In this document: piece by piece, positions 20,174 through 29,343 of the stretch | Layout of the letters: every line of letters starts with the position of its first letter | Numbering within the stretch: position 1 is the stretch's first letter | Assembly (NCBI GenBank): GCA_009694125.1 | Contig: SHVT01000011.1 | Coordinates: 1 to 35,648 of the forward strand | Source: Rhodospirillaceae bacterium | GTDB lineage: Bacteria > Pseudomonadota > Alphaproteobacteria > CACIAM-22H2 | Direction: 5' to 3' | DNA length: 35,648 nucleotides | Position numbers and translations under genes: made by a program | The notes under the pieces: model-generated | The model's database searches: none | The model's input: only the letters and a program-made list of their open reading frames with translations | Told to the model about the DNA's origin: nothing

Positions 20174-20896
20174 ATGACAAAACACGACGGACAGACCACG
20201 ACCCAGCCTTCAATGCTGTGGCTAACGGTCGCGGCATTGACTGGCTTTGCGATCCTGGCCGGCCTGGGGACCTGGCAGGTCAATCGGCTTGCCTGGAAAC
20301 AGAGCGTGATCGCGAACATCCAAACCCGGATCGCGATGCCGGCCGTGCCGCTTCCCGCGGGCGACGCGTTGGACCCGGACGCGTGGCAATATCGGCGGGT
20401 CTGGGTGCGAGGACGTTTTCTCCACGAACACGAGATGCATGTCCTGGCCCACACCCAGCGCGGCAATGTCGGATATGACCTGATCACGCCCCTGCTGCGC
20501 GAGGATGGCGGGTATGTCTTGGTCAACCGTGGCTGGGTACCCCAGGCGAAGAAGCAGCAATCCTCGCGCCCGCAAAGCCTCGATTCCGGGGTCGTTGTTA
20601 TCGAAGGCATCGCGCAAAAAGGGTGGGCCCAGGCGTTTTTCGTTCCCGACAACAATCCCGTCCAAAATCTGTGGTTTTTTGGGGACACCCCGGCGATGGC
20701 GGCCAATGCCGGTATCACGGCGCCGCGGATTTTCGTGGAAGCCGCACCCTATCCCGACCCAACCAAGTTGCCGCTGGGCGGGCAGACCAGGCTCGACATC
20801 CCCAACAATCACCTGCAATACGCCATCACTTGGTACAGTTTGGCGGCGATCCTGGTCGTATTCTATATTTTGATTTACCGTCGGCGCGCCGGTTAA
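20174..20896 (+). CDS. SURF1 family cytochrome oxidase biogenesis protein
   Basis: SURF1 proteins assist heme a insertion into subunit I of aa3-type oxidases. The 240-residue product has the two-helix topology of the family: an N-terminal helix (LTVAALTGFAILAGLGTWQV, with the GLGTWQ motif and RL downstream) and a C-terminal helix (YAITWYSLAAILVVFYILIY). A periplasmic domain lies between them. Family landmarks are VRGRFLHEHE, GYDLITPLLREDGGYVLVNRGWVP and NNHLQYAITW. It lies after the DUF983 gene and ends the oxidase cluster. Its presence supports an active aa3 oxidase. ATG 20174 was chosen; no better start is visible. Confidence 0.95.
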   Translation: MTKHDGQTTTQPSMLWLTVAALTGFAILAGLGTWQVNRLAWKQSVIANIQTRIAMPAVPLPAGDALDPDAWQYRRVWVRGRFLHEHEMHVLAHTQRGNVGYDLITPLLREDGGYVLVNRGWVPQAKKQQSSRPQSLDSGVVVIEGIAQKGWAQAFFVPDNNPVQNLWFFGDTPAMAANAGITAPRIFVEAAPYPDPTKLPLGGQTRLDIPNNHLQYAITWYSLAAILVVFYILIYRRRAG

Positions 20897-20933
20897 AGCT
20901 CCGCCGGCGGCAACCTCAGCCCAGCGGTTCAGA

Positions 20934-22442
20934 ATGTTGTCCCCTTCCTCGTATAAAGCTCTGGAAGGCCGGTTTGCCCGGCTAACCGTCTTGCGTGACG
21001 CCGCCGCAGTCCTGCAATGGGATATGGCGACGATGATGCCCGAAGGCGGGTCGGAGGCGCGCGGGGAGCAGCTCGCCACGCTCAAGGTAATGAGCCATGA
21101 AATCCTGACCGATCCGGCGTTGGCCGACGATTTGGGCCGCGCGGAATCGGAGACCGGGCTCGATGCCTGGCAGCAAGCCAATCTGCGCGAGATGCGCCGA
21201 GCCTGGCTTCACGCGGCCTCGGTTCCCGGCGATCTGGTCGAGGCCGTGTCAAAGGCCGTCTCGCGCTGTGAAGTCCAATGGCGGCGGGCGCGGGCGGAAA
21301 ATGATTTCGCGGGGTTGCGCCCGGCTTTGGACGAGGTGCTCAACCTGGTGCGGCAGCAGGCGACCATCAAGGCCGAACGCCTCGGGCTGTCGACTTATGA
21401 CGCGCTGCTCGACGAATACGAACCGGGGCTGCGCACGCCCGCCATCGATCGCATCTTCGACGACTATGCGGCCTTCCTTCCCAGTTTCCTGGCGAAAGTG
21501 GTCGAACGTCAGGCCAGGAACCCGCCCTTGGCACCCGTAAAAGGCCCCTTTCCGGCTGCCGATCAGCACAAGCTCGCCCTGCGCCTGATGACCGCGCTTG
21601 GTTTCGATTTCGATCATGGCCGGCTGGACACGAGCCATCACCCGTTTTGTGGCGGTGTCCCCGACGATGTTCGCATCACGACGCGTTGGAACGAATCGGA
21701 TGTGACGCAAGGGATGATGGGTGTGGTGCATGAAACCGGCCACGCCCTTTACGAACGCGGGTTGCCACGGCGCGGACAATATCAGCCGGTCGGCCAGGCA
21801 CGAGGGATGGCGGTTCACGAGAGCCAGTCACTGTTGGTCGAGATGCAGGTCTGCCGCAGCCCGGAATTCATTCGATACCTGGCGCCCCTGCTGGCCGAGG
21901 CCTTCGGCGCCTCGCCGGCCTGGGAGGGCGACGATCTGACGCGCCGCCTTTCGCGGGTCAAGCCCGGTTTGATTCGTGTCGATGCCGACGAGGTCACCTA
22001 TCCCGCTCATGTGATCTTGCGCTATCGCCTCGAGCGCGCCCTGCTCGGCGGTTCGCTGGCGCTGGGCGATCTGCCGGGGGCCTGGAACGACGGCATGCGC
22101 GCCCTGCTCGGCATCGTTCCGCCCGACGATAGCGATGGCTGTTTGCAGGACATCCACTGGCCGGGCGGCGCCTGGGGATATTTCCCGTGTTACACGCTGG
22201 GCGCGATGATGGCCGCTCAGCTCTATGCGGCGGCCGCGCGCGCGATCCCCGATTTGCCCAGGCTGATCGAACGGGGCGACTTCGCGCCGCTGTTCGCCTG
22301 GCTGCGCCGCCACGTGCATGAGAAGGGTTCGGCGCTGTCGGCGGAAGAGATTCTTGCGGAAGCCACCGGACGACCTCTCGACCCCGAGATATTCAAGAAC
22401 CACCTCGCGCGCCGTTATCTGGGCGAAGTTCTCGTCGCCTGA
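20934..22442 (+). CDS. M32 family metallocarboxypeptidase (Taq/Pfu type)
   Basis: M32 enzymes are cytoplasmic zinc or cobalt carboxypeptidases that remove C-terminal residues from peptides. The 502-residue length is standard. The metal site is complete: HETGH at residues 266-270 gives two His ligands and the catalytic Glu. HES at 295-297 supplies the third ligand Glu296, at the spacing seen in the family. Other family signatures are DVRITTRWNESD, VDADEVTYPAHVILRYRLE and WPGGAWGYFPCYTLGAMMAAQL. The start MLSPSSYKALEGRFARL matches homologues. It follows SURF1 by 37 bases and precedes the DUF2125 gene by 26. No functional link to the oxidase genes is evident. Confidence 0.95.
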   Translation: MLSPSSYKALEGRFARLTVLRDAAAVLQWDMATMMPEGGSEARGEQLATLKVMSHEILTDPALADDLGRAESETGLDAWQQANLREMRRAWLHAASVPGDLVEAVSKAVSRCEVQWRRARAENDFAGLRPALDEVLNLVRQQATIKAERLGLSTYDALLDEYEPGLRTPAIDRIFDDYAAFLPSFLAKVVERQARNPPLAPVKGPFPAADQHKLALRLMTALGFDFDHGRLDTSHHPFCGGVPDDVRITTRWNESDVTQGMMGVVHETGHALYERGLPRRGQYQPVGQARGMAVHESQSLLVEMQVCRSPEFIRYLAPLLAEAFGASPAWEGDDLTRRLSRVKPGLIRVDADEVTYPAHVILRYRLERALLGGSLALGDLPGAWNDGMRALLGIVPPDDSDGCLQDIHWPGGAWGYFPCYTLGAMMAAQLYAAAARAIPDLPRLIERGDFAPLFAWLRRHVHEKGSALSAEEILAEATGRPLDPEIFKNHLARRYLGEVLVA

Positions 22443-22468
22443 CCGCCGGGAAGGACTGATCGCCTTCG

Positions 22469-23518
22469 ATGCGCCGGCCGCTGTTCATCGTTCTTGCGAT
22501 CCTGGCCGTCGTTGTGGCGGCGTGGAGCGGCGCATGGTTCTACGTTGCCGGCCGGATCCAAGGCGGGTTCGAAACCTGGGTCGAGACGCAGCGTGAAAAT
22601 GGCACCGCGGTCGAATACGGCGTGGCCGCGGTCTCCGGGTATCCCTGGCGCTGGCAGATGCGGATCGATGGTCCGGTCGCGCGGAGCGCGGCGCCGGTGG
22701 CCTGGGAATGGCAGGGTGAGTCGATCCTCGCGGAGCTTCTTCCCTGGCGGCCCGATCGGATAGCGCTCACCTTTCCTGGACTTCATCGCCTGTCGATTAC
22801 GCGGGACGGAGCCATTCTACCGGTGGCTGGGCGCGCTGACTCACCGCGTGGCGAACTGCGGTTGGGTGCCAACGGCCTGATCACGGCATTGGAGTTGGAC
22901 CTTGGCGGCCTTGAGGTGGCGCTCGCCCGCGGCGTCGATGTTCCGGAGCGCATTCGGGCCGACCGGGCCGGGATGACGGTGTTGTTGCCGCCGCCTTCTC
23001 CAGACCGGCCGCCGCACCTCTCGCCGAGCCTTGAGGTCGTTCTTGCCGCGGAGAAGGTGACCTTCCCGGACGGGTCCGGCGTCGCCCTCGGCGCCGCGAT
23101 CGGTGTGGTGGGCGTCGAGGCGAGCCTTATGGGTGTGATCCCGCCTGGACCGGGCGATCAAGGGCTACGGGCGTGGCGGGACGACGGCGGCACGGTCGAA
23201 CTCAAATCGCTTCGCCTGGTGTGGGGAAAGCTCGACCTCGCCATGAATGGCACGCTCGCCCTCGATGGTGAAATGCGGCCGCTGGGCGCGCTTACCGCCG
23301 TCATTCGCGGTTATGCCGAAACGGTCGATGTGCTGGTCGCGCGCGGCCTGCTCCGCGCCAATCAGGCGGCGGCGGCAAAATTAGTGTTTGGCCTCATGGC
23401 GCGCACCCCGCCGGAGGGCGGCCCGCCTCAGATCAACGTGCCGGTCGCCGCCCAAGACGGGACGTTGTCACTTGCCGGTTTTCCGATCGCGGCCTTGCCC
23501 CGGCTTGTCCTGGAATAG
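22469..23518 (+). CDS. DUF2125 family exported protein
   Basis: The 349-residue product fits the alphaproteobacterial DUF2125 family of unknown function. A basic start and one hydrophobic segment (residues 5-25, IVLAILAVVVAAWSGAWFYVA) form a signal anchor. The periplasmic region begins with GFETWVETQRENG and the family-typical VSGYPWRWQMRIDGP. Repetitive beta-rich segments follow, such as LGANGLITALELDLGGLEVAL and NGTLALDGEMRPLGALTAVI, resembling AsmA-like periplasmic repeats. It ends LSLAGFPIAALPRLVLE. The gene converges with tyrA with 10 bases between stops. A role in envelope lipid handling is speculation. Confidence 0.88.
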   Translation: MRRPLFIVLAILAVVVAAWSGAWFYVAGRIQGGFETWVETQRENGTAVEYGVAAVSGYPWRWQMRIDGPVARSAAPVAWEWQGESILAELLPWRPDRIALTFPGLHRLSITRDGAILPVAGRADSPRGELRLGANGLITALELDLGGLEVALARGVDVPERIRADRAGMTVLLPPPSPDRPPHLSPSLEVVLAAEKVTFPDGSGVALGAAIGVVGVEASLMGVIPPGPGDQGLRAWRDDGGTVELKSLRLVWGKLDLAMNGTLALDGEMRPLGALTAVIRGYAETVDVLVARGLLRANQAAAAKLVFGLMARTPPEGGPPQINVPVAAQDGTLSLAGFPIAALPRLVLE

Positions 23519-23528
23519 CGGGTTTCGA

Positions 23529-24410
23529 TCAAGCCTGTTTGGCCTCGATCAGGCTGCGCCGGATGGCGCGGGTGCGCGTGAAAAGTTCCTGCAGCTTTTC
23601 GCCTTCGCCCCAACGAATCGCGCGCTGCAAGGCGGCCAAGTCCTCGGTCAGGCGACCCAGCATTTCGAGGACCGCCTCGCGGTTGTTTAGGAAAATATCG
23701 CGCCACATGACCGGGTCGGAAGCGGCGATGCGGGTGAAATCGCGGAACCCGCCTGCCGCGAATTTGATGACATCGGCGTCGATATGGCCTTCGAGGTCGG
23801 TGGCCGTGCCGACGATGGTGTAGGCGATCAGATGGGGAAGGTGGGAGGTCATGGCCATGACCTGGTCGTGGTGTCGGGCTTCCATGATCTCGACATTCAT
23901 CCCGCACCGGCGCCACATATCCGCGACGCGGTTCACGGCCGTTTCATCGGTTCCGGGCGGCGGCGTCAGGATGCACCAACGATCACGGAACAGATCGGCA
24001 AAACCGGCTTCGGGGCCGGAATGTTCGGTCCCAGCCACCGGGTGCCCCGGCACCAGATGTACACCCGCCGGAACCAATGGCCCGACATCGCGAATCACCG
24101 ATTGTTTGACCGATCCGACATCGGTGAGGATGGATCCGGCCTTCAGATGGGGCGCGATGGCCGCGGCGATGTCGCCATAGGCTGACAACGGGGTGCAGAT
24201 CACAACGAGATCGGCGCCGGCGACCGCCGCTTCGGGTGTACCGTGCAGGCTGTCGGCGAGGTTCAGGTCGCGCACTTTTGTCCGGGTTGACTCGCTGCGC
24301 GAGTGGACGGCGATGTGCCCGACAAGCCCCTCGCGGCGCAGGACACGCGCCAACGACGAGCCGATCAGCCCGATGCCAATCAGGGCGACGCGGTCGAAAA
24401 GCGGGCTCAT
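23529..24410 (-). CDS. tyrA: Prephenate/arogenate dehydrogenase
   Basis: This enzyme oxidatively decarboxylates prephenate or arogenate in tyrosine synthesis. The 293-residue product has the NAD(P)-binding Rossmann start VALIGIGLIGSSLARVL, with glycines at residues 12-17. The catalytic-region motif HPVAGTEHSGPEAG falls at about 123-136. A helical dimerisation domain includes SHLPHLIAYTIVG and GFRDFTRIAASDP. There is no fused chorismate mutase or ACT domain. It is the last gene of a minus-strand operon and overlaps hisC by 4 bases. Prephenate versus arogenate preference, and NAD versus NADP, cannot be fixed from this reading. Confidence 0.95.
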   Translation of the reverse strand: MSPLFDRVALIGIGLIGSSLARVLRREGLVGHIAVHSRSESTRTKVRDLNLADSLHGTPEAAVAGADLVVICTPLSAYGDIAAAIAPHLKAGSILTDVGSVKQSVIRDVGPLVPAGVHLVPGHPVAGTEHSGPEAGFADLFRDRWCILTPPPGTDETAVNRVADMWRRCGMNVEIMEARHHDQVMAMTSHLPHLIAYTIVGTATDLEGHIDADVIKFAAGGFRDFTRIAASDPVMWRDIFLNNREAVLEMLGRLTEDLAALQRAIRWGEGEKLQELFTRTRAIRRSLIEAKQA

Positions 24411-25498
24411 CGTGCCCGGAACGCGGCGAGCGCGGTGGCGACGGCTTGCATTTCGTCCTCGCGGCCGATGGTGATGCGCAGGGCGTCGAGCAGGCCATAG
24501 GGTTCCAGCGCCCGGACGATGATGCCGCGCTCGTTGAGGAACCGGTTGGCCGCGGCTGCCGTATGGCGGCCTTCGCGGTCGAAATGGACGAGCACGAAAT
24601 TGCCGACGCTGGGCGACACGACAAAGCCGTTGTCCCTGAGCCGGCCCGTGAGCCAGTCTCGCCAGGTGTCATTATGGACCCGCGCCCGGTCGGTGAATGC
24701 CACATCATCCAGCGCCGCGATGGCCGCCGCCTGAGCCGCCGAATTGACGTTGAACGGCGGGCGGACGCGGTTGAGAACATCGGCGATCGCCGGCGGGCAA
24801 TAGACCCAACCCAGTCGCAGCCCACCCATGGCATAGATCTTCGAGAAGGTCCGCGTCATGACAACATTGGCGGCGGTGGACACCAGTTGAATGCCGGGTT
24901 CGTAGTCATTGCGCCTGACGAACTCGGCATAGGCGGCGTCGATGACGAGCAGCACGTTTTCCGGCAATTTGGCGTGGAGCCTGCGGACCTCCTCGTCGGT
25001 CAGGTAGCTTCCCGTCGGATTGTTCGGGTTGGCGAGAAAGACGATTTTCGTCTTTGGCCCGACCTTCGCCAGCAGCGCGTCGACATCGGTGCAGTAGTGG
25101 GTCTCCGGCGCCGTCACCGGGCGAGCGCCCGCCGCCAAGGCCGCCACCGGGTACATGACGAAGCCATATTGGCTGTAAAGCACCTCGTCTCCGGGACCGG
25201 CGTAGGCTTTGGCCAGCATCGCGAGCAGTTCGTCGGAGCCGTTGCCGCAGACGATGGCCTTGGCGTCCAGGCCGTGGTGGCGGGCGAGCGCCTGCCGCAG
25301 GTCTGCGGCGGCGCCGTCGGGGTAGCGATACATCCGCTCGGCCATGGCCGTATAGGCGGCCACGGCCCGAGGGCTGGGGCCCAGAGCGCTCTCGTTGGAC
25401 GCGAGTTTGATGACTTGCTTTATGCCGGGCAGCGACGACTTGCCGCCGACGTAAGGCTCAAGCTCCATGATCCCGGGGCGCGGCGTCGGCGGTGTCAT
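24407..25498 (-). CDS. hisC: Histidinol-phosphate/aromatic aminotransferase
   Basis: A class I/II PLP aminotransferase of the HisC branch, 363 residues. The PLP lysine is Lys220 in RTFSKIYAMGGLRLGW. The family motifs KLASNESALGPSP (residues 31-43), NPNNPTG (158-164) and IDAAYAEF (186-193) are all present. HisC enzymes convert imidazole-acetol phosphate to histidinol phosphate, and many also transaminate prephenate or phenylpyruvate. Being sandwiched between chorismate mutase and tyrA, with no his genes nearby, suggests the aromatic role here, possibly in addition to histidine synthesis. It overlaps tyrA by 4 bases and starts 3 bases after the chorismate mutase stop, so the three genes form a tight operon. 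Confidence 0.93.
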   Translation of the reverse strand: MTPPTPRPGIMELEPYVGGKSSLPGIKQVIKLASNESALGPSPRAVAAYTAMAERMYRYPDGAAADLRQALARHHGLDAKAIVCGNGSDELLAMLAKAYAGPGDEVLYSQYGFVMYPVAALAAGARPVTAPETHYCTDVDALLAKVGPKTKIVFLANPNNPTGSYLTDEEVRRLHAKLPENVLLVIDAAYAEFVRRNDYEPGIQLVSTAANVVMTRTFSKIYAMGGLRLGWVYCPPAIADVLNRVRPPFNVNSAAQAAAIAALDDVAFTDRARVHNDTWRDWLTGRLRDNGFVVSPSVGNFVLVHFDREGRHTAAAANRFLNERGIIVRALEPYGLLDALRITIGREDEMQAVATALAAFRAR

Positions 25499-25501
25499 GA
25501 T

Positions 25502-26383
25502 TCAGACCGTGTCGGGGCCGAGCAACTCGGCGGCGCTCAAAGGCGCCGCGCAGGCGCCGAGCGGGATGATGCGTTTGATCGCCGAGCCGGGTTGTTTGAC
25601 CAGGGCGGCCAGCCGCGAATCGCTCGGGGCGACATAGGCGGTCACTTCAACCCAATTCTGCCACAGCAGCGGATCCTCGCTGACGCGCAGGGCGGCGAAG
25701 ACCCTCGGGGCAAGACCGGCCTCGGTCAGCGCCGTGTGTAGGCGCGCCCGGCTGATCTCGCCTTCGGTCTCGATCACCAAGAACGCATGGTCGCGGCCGG
25801 TCGGCTCCGGCCAATGCGCGGCGATGACCAGGGCGGATTTGTCTTCGCGTCCGTTGGCGGTGCCGGCGAAGGGCAGACGGGCGACGATTCGCGGCGCCTT
25901 CTTTTCCTCGGCCAGAAGCGTCCTCCACCAAGGATCGGCCTCGCCATCCTCGGGCTCGGGCAGCACGCCGACCGCGGCGGCGCCCTCCATCACTGCACGC
26001 ACGACCTGGCGCACGGAACGGTACTGAACGATCGGCGTGCGCCCGCCGAAATGATCGCGCGCTAAATCGCGATACCCATCGGCGGCGTCCGCTTCATAGA
26101 CGGCCACCGAAAATGGCCCCTGCAGCCCAACCAGCGCCGACATCAATTGCCGCCAGATGTTAACCAATACGGGACGGGGGAGCGGACCTCGATGCCGCTT
26201 CACCAGGCGGCGCAGCACGGAGGCCTCGCGGCCGGGCCGAAAACGGCTCCCGCCATCGGCTTCCTTAAGAGCGGCGATTCGCTGGACGACCTCGGTCCGA
26301 CGCATCAGCAGGTCGTGCATGGCGTCGTCGATGTCGTCGATCTGCCGCCGCAGGTCTTCAAGCGATGTCTGGATGACCGTCAT
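25502..26383 (-). CDS. Chorismate mutase with degenerate prephenate-dehydratase-like domain
   Basis: Residues 8-90 form an AroQ chorismate mutase domain: LRRQIDDIDDAMHDLLMRR, a conserved Lys in AALKEADG, and PGREASVLRRL matching the Arg/Glu motif. The remaining 200 residues follow the order of a prephenate dehydratase and ACT region but without its catalytic signature. GPEGTFSH is replaced by YEADAADGYRDLAR, and the TRF motif is replaced by KSALVIAA. Only the SVRQVVRAVMEGAAAVGVLPEPED segment is clearly dehydratase-like. It is therefore probably a chorismate mutase with a regulatory or vestigial domain, 293 residues. The frame is open to 26590, but ATG 26383 starts MTVIQTSLEDLRRQID, where homology begins. 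It leads the hisC-tyrA operon and is divergent from metX. Confidence 0.85.
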   Translation of the reverse strand: MTVIQTSLEDLRRQIDDIDDAMHDLLMRRTEVVQRIAALKEADGGSRFRPGREASVLRRLVKRHRGPLPRPVLVNIWRQLMSALVGLQGPFSVAVYEADAADGYRDLARDHFGGRTPIVQYRSVRQVVRAVMEGAAAVGVLPEPEDGEADPWWRTLLAEEKKAPRIVARLPFAGTANGREDKSALVIAAHWPEPTGRDHAFLVIETEGEISRARLHTALTEAGLAPRVFAALRVSEDPLLWQNWVEVTAYVAPSDSRLAALVKQPGSAIKRIIPLGACAAPLSAAELLGPDTV

Positions 26384-26554
26384 TAAGCGTTTTCGCACAA
26401 TGCGACGGGTGATGAATAGTACTCCGCGGTGCCGCCAAAAGCAAAGTAAAAGCCGCGCCGAGTTGGCTGTCGACGACCTTGCCCTAGACCCCCGCCTATG
26501 CCAGCTTGCCGGCCTTAGCCCGCTGCACAAGCGATCCTTTCGGAAGCCAGAAAG

Positions 26555-27727
26555 ATGGCCCAACTGCAACCGCGCCATCACAATCTTCACCTGCCCGGCG
26601 TGACTTTACCGGGGCATCGGTTCGCGATCGGCCCCGAAACGCCGCTGCGCCTCGATTGCGGCGTGAGTTTGTCGCGGCTGGACATTGCCTACCAGACCTA
26701 CGGGCAGCTCAATGCCGACCGCAGCAACGCCATTCTCGTTTGCCATGCCTTGAGCGGCGATCAGTTTGTCATGGAGCGGCACCCGGTGACGGGCCGCGAG
26801 GGCTGGTGGGAAAATATGGTCGGCCCCGGGCTGACGCTCGACACCGACCGGTATTTCGTGATCTGTGCCAACGTCGTGGGCGGCTGCATGGGCACCACCG
26901 GCCCCAGCGACATCGACCCGGCGACGGGCAAACCCTATGGCCTGACTTTTCCCCTGATCACGATCGCCGACATGGTGCGCGCGCAAAAGCTTCTGATCGA
27001 TCATCTGGGCATCGAATCGCTCTTTTGCGTCACCGGGGGCTCGATGGGCGGCATGCAGGCGTTGCAATGGGCGGTCAGTTATCCCGAACGGGTTTTCACT
27101 TGCGTGCCGATCGCGACCGCGGCCCGGCATTCCGCCCAAAACATTGCGTTCCACGAAGTCGGCCGCCAGGCGATCATGGCCGATCCCGATTGGTGCGGCG
27201 GCGATTACCTCGCTCATGACAAGCGGCCGCGGCGGGGGCTGGCCGTAGCCAGGATGGCCGCGCACATCACCTATTTGTCCGAGGCCACGCTGCACAGGAA
27301 ATTCGGCCGCAACCTTCAGGATCGCCGCGAGGTCGCTTATGGCTTCGACGCCGATTTCCAGGTCGAAAGTTACCTTCGCCATCAGGGCAGCGCCTTTGTG
27401 GAGCGTTTCGACGCCAACTCCTATCTCTACATCACCCGCGCCATGGATTATTTCGACCTCGCCTCGGAACATGGCGGGATGCTCGCCAATGCCTTCCGCG
27501 GCACGAAATCGCGGTTCTGCGTGATCTCCTTTACTAGCGACTGGCTCTTTCCGACGACTCAGAGCCGGGAGGTCGTGCATGCCCTCAACGCCGTGGCCGC
27601 CAATGTCAGCTTCGTCGAAATCGCCACCGACAAAGGCCATGACGCCTTTCTCCTCGACGTGCCGGAATTCTTCGCCACATTCTCTGGTTTCCTCAACGGC
27701 GCTGCGGAACATCGCGGCGTGAAATAG
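26555..27727 (+). CDS. metX: Homoserine O-acyltransferase MetX
   Basis: MetX activates homoserine by O-acylation (acetyl or succinyl), the first committed step to methionine. The 390-residue alpha/beta hydrolase has the nucleophile elbow GGSMGG with Ser163. The triad Asp lies in [10 protein letters not shown] and the His in [10 protein letters not shown]. MetX hallmarks [15 protein letters not shown] and [14 protein letters not shown] are present. Acetyl versus succinyl specificity is not decided here. The stop is followed directly by the metW start, so the pair is an operon. The 171 bases before ATG 26555, shared with the divergent chorismate mutase gene, show no SAM-II riboswitch core and no convincing promoter. 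Confidence 0.95.
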   Translation: MAQLQPRHHNLHLPGVTLPGHRFAIGPETPLRLDCGVSLSRLDIAYQTYGQLNADRSNAILVCHALSGDQFVMERHPVTGREGWWENMVGPGLTLDTDRYFVICANVVGGCMGTTGPSDIDPATGKPYGLTFPLITIADMVRAQKLLIDHLGIESLFCVTGGSMGGMQALQWAVSYPERVFTCVPIATAARHSAQNIAFHEVGRQAIMADPDWCGGDYLAHDKRPRRGLAVARMAAHITYLSEATLHRKFGRNLQDRREVAYGFDADFQVESYLRHQGSAFVERFDANSYLYITRAMDYFDLASEHGGMLANAFRGTKSRFCVISFTSDWLFPTTQSREVVHALNAVAANVSFVEIATDKGHDAFLLDVPEFFATFSGFLNGAAEHRGVK

Positions 27728-28360
27728 ATGGACGGAAACGCAGTGACGCGGCCCTCGACCATCCGCGTCGATCTTCAACTCGTTGCGGATATGGTGACGG
27801 CGCGCAGCCGCGTGCTCGATGTCGGCTGCGGCGACGGAGCGCTTTTGGACTATCTCGTGCATTTCAAGCAGGTGGATGGCCGCGGCGTGGAACTCAGCCA
27901 GGCCGGCGTCAATGCCTGTGTTCGCCACGGGCTGCCGGTCATCCAGGGGGATGCCGATACCGATCTCAAGGACTACCCCTCGGACGCCTTCGACTACGTC
28001 ATCCTTAGCCAGACGCTGCAAGCGACACGCGACCCGCGAATCGTGCTGCGGCATCTTGTCCGCATCGGGCAGCGCGCGATCGTGTCTTTCTCCAATTTCG
28101 GGTTTTGGAGGGTGCGCTGGCATCTCGCCTGGCATGGGCGCATGCCGGTGGCGGAGGCGCCCGGACTGTATTGGTACGACACGCCCAACATCCATCCCTG
28201 CACGATCACCGATTTCGTCGATCTGTGCCGGGAGCTGGACATCGCCATCGAAAGCGGTCTGGCGCTGGATCGCCGCGGCCGCACGCGCCGGCTCAACTCG
28301 CCCGGCTTCTTCGCCAATCTGTTCGGCGAGCAGGCGGTGTTTTTGCTGCGCCGGCCTTAG
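27728..28360 (+). CDS. metW: MetW, methionine-biosynthesis partner of MetX
   Basis: MetW is a class I SAM-methyltransferase-like protein encoded next to metX in many proteobacteria and reported to be needed for, or to stimulate, MetX activity. The 210-residue product has motif I VLDVGCGDGALL near residues 29-40. The MetW-specific DYVILSQTLQATRDP and SFSNFGFWRVRWHLAWHGRMP follow. PGLYWYDTPNIHPCTITDF near the C-terminus is diagnostic. ATG 27728 immediately follows the metX stop. The stop overlaps by 3-4 bases the end of a minus-strand gene, so the two transcripts converge. Confidence 0.95.
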   Translation: MDGNAVTRPSTIRVDLQLVADMVTARSRVLDVGCGDGALLDYLVHFKQVDGRGVELSQAGVNACVRHGLPVIQGDADTDLKDYPSDAFDYVILSQTLQATRDPRIVLRHLVRIGQRAIVSFSNFGFWRVRWHLAWHGRMPVAEAPGLYWYDTPNIHPCTITDFVDLCRELDIAIESGLALDRRGRTRRLNSPGFFANLFGEQAVFLLRRP

Positions 28361-29343
28361 CGAAATTTCAGACCGGCGCGCTGCGGCAAGATCGGACAGG
28401 GCTGCCCTCTGTCCTGCAGGGCCGCGACGATGGTCGGTGAAAACCAGGTCTCGACCACGTTCAGGGATTCCCTGAGAAATTCTGCGTCCGAAGGCGGCTG
28501 CGTTGGGATAAGGCTCCGCGCCTTGGCCAGCAGCTCCTCGTGTCGAGCGCGAGCTTCCTCGAAGCGGCCCGATTGAATGAGGTCGAAAACGATCTGAATG
28601 GGATACGCAAAGGGAATGTAGGTCTCGGATGTTTCCTCCCGGATACTCCTGTCATAGTACTCGGCGTCGGTTTCGTAGATCTTGGGAAAGGAACGGCAGG
28701 CCGGCCGATAAGTGCCGCCGCTCCAGGAATAGATGATTATTGGGGCAGGGTGGAAGGGACCTCCAAACCAATTTTACCAGTGGGTATCGTAGGCAAAGAG
28801 TTCGGGCCTACCGTCGCCGTCCAGATCTGAAAAGTTGTAGACCAATGCGATAGGGGTGATGTCGATTGAGGCGCGGTCGAGGCGATAAATGCGTATCCCG
28901 TGCGAAGACCCAGATCCGCCCGACCAATATAAGAGGAAAAGGACAGGCACGCCGTCGTGATTGATGTCGTGCCCCGTGGGCTCAACGATACTCAGGAAAC
29001 GGTCCTCGTAACGCCTTCGAAACGTCAGCGTCACCCTGTCGGGGGATTCGACCCCGACTTGGTGCAATTCGAACTTCCGCCCGCTTTCGGTCTCCCAAAT
29101 GAGGGCAAGGAAGGACGGCGTGCCATTCCGTCGAAACAAAACGTATTGTTCAAGTCTGTGTCCAGAGCCGCGCGTCTTTTCCAATTGCGCCAAGATGCCG
29201 GGTAGCCAGGACGGATTCTCATTCAACGCGTAGGTCAGAGCCCGCGGACCCGATCTTGCAAAATCGATGGACTCGGCACTGGGTTGCGCCAGCGCGGTAG
29301 TCGCGCACGGCACCTTGCCCACAACCGCATGGACTACCCCCAA
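28357..29343 (-). pseudogene. FG-GAP/VCBS-like protein interrupted by an in-frame TAA
   Basis: I do not recognise a named family. The open part from TTG 29343 encodes 189 residues with two calcium-loop motifs typical of FG-GAP/VCBS repeats: DINHDG (126-131) and DLDGDG (173-178). It ends AYDTHW at a TAA (28774-28776). In the same frame, 138 further codons stay open to a TAA at 28357, and they continue the same protein style at once: NWFGGPFHPAPIIIYSWSGG, then a charged helical tail with ESGRFEEAR-like character (GRFEEARARHEELLAKA). This suggests one original 328-codon gene split by a nonsense change such as TAC to TAA. The N-terminal segment (cleavage ALA-QP) is signal-like but weakly hydrophobic. 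GTG 29322 is an alternative start. Base composition looks less GC-rich than the neighbours. The apparent larger frame running up to 30138 is an artefact over the methyltransferase gene. Confidence 0.6.

Noticed and set aside
26384-26554. SAM-II riboswitch upstream of metX
   Set aside because: SAM-II is common before metA/metX in alphaproteobacteria, but the conserved TGATTTAAC and GATAAA...GCTAAA core is not present; only a weak GC stem is seen.
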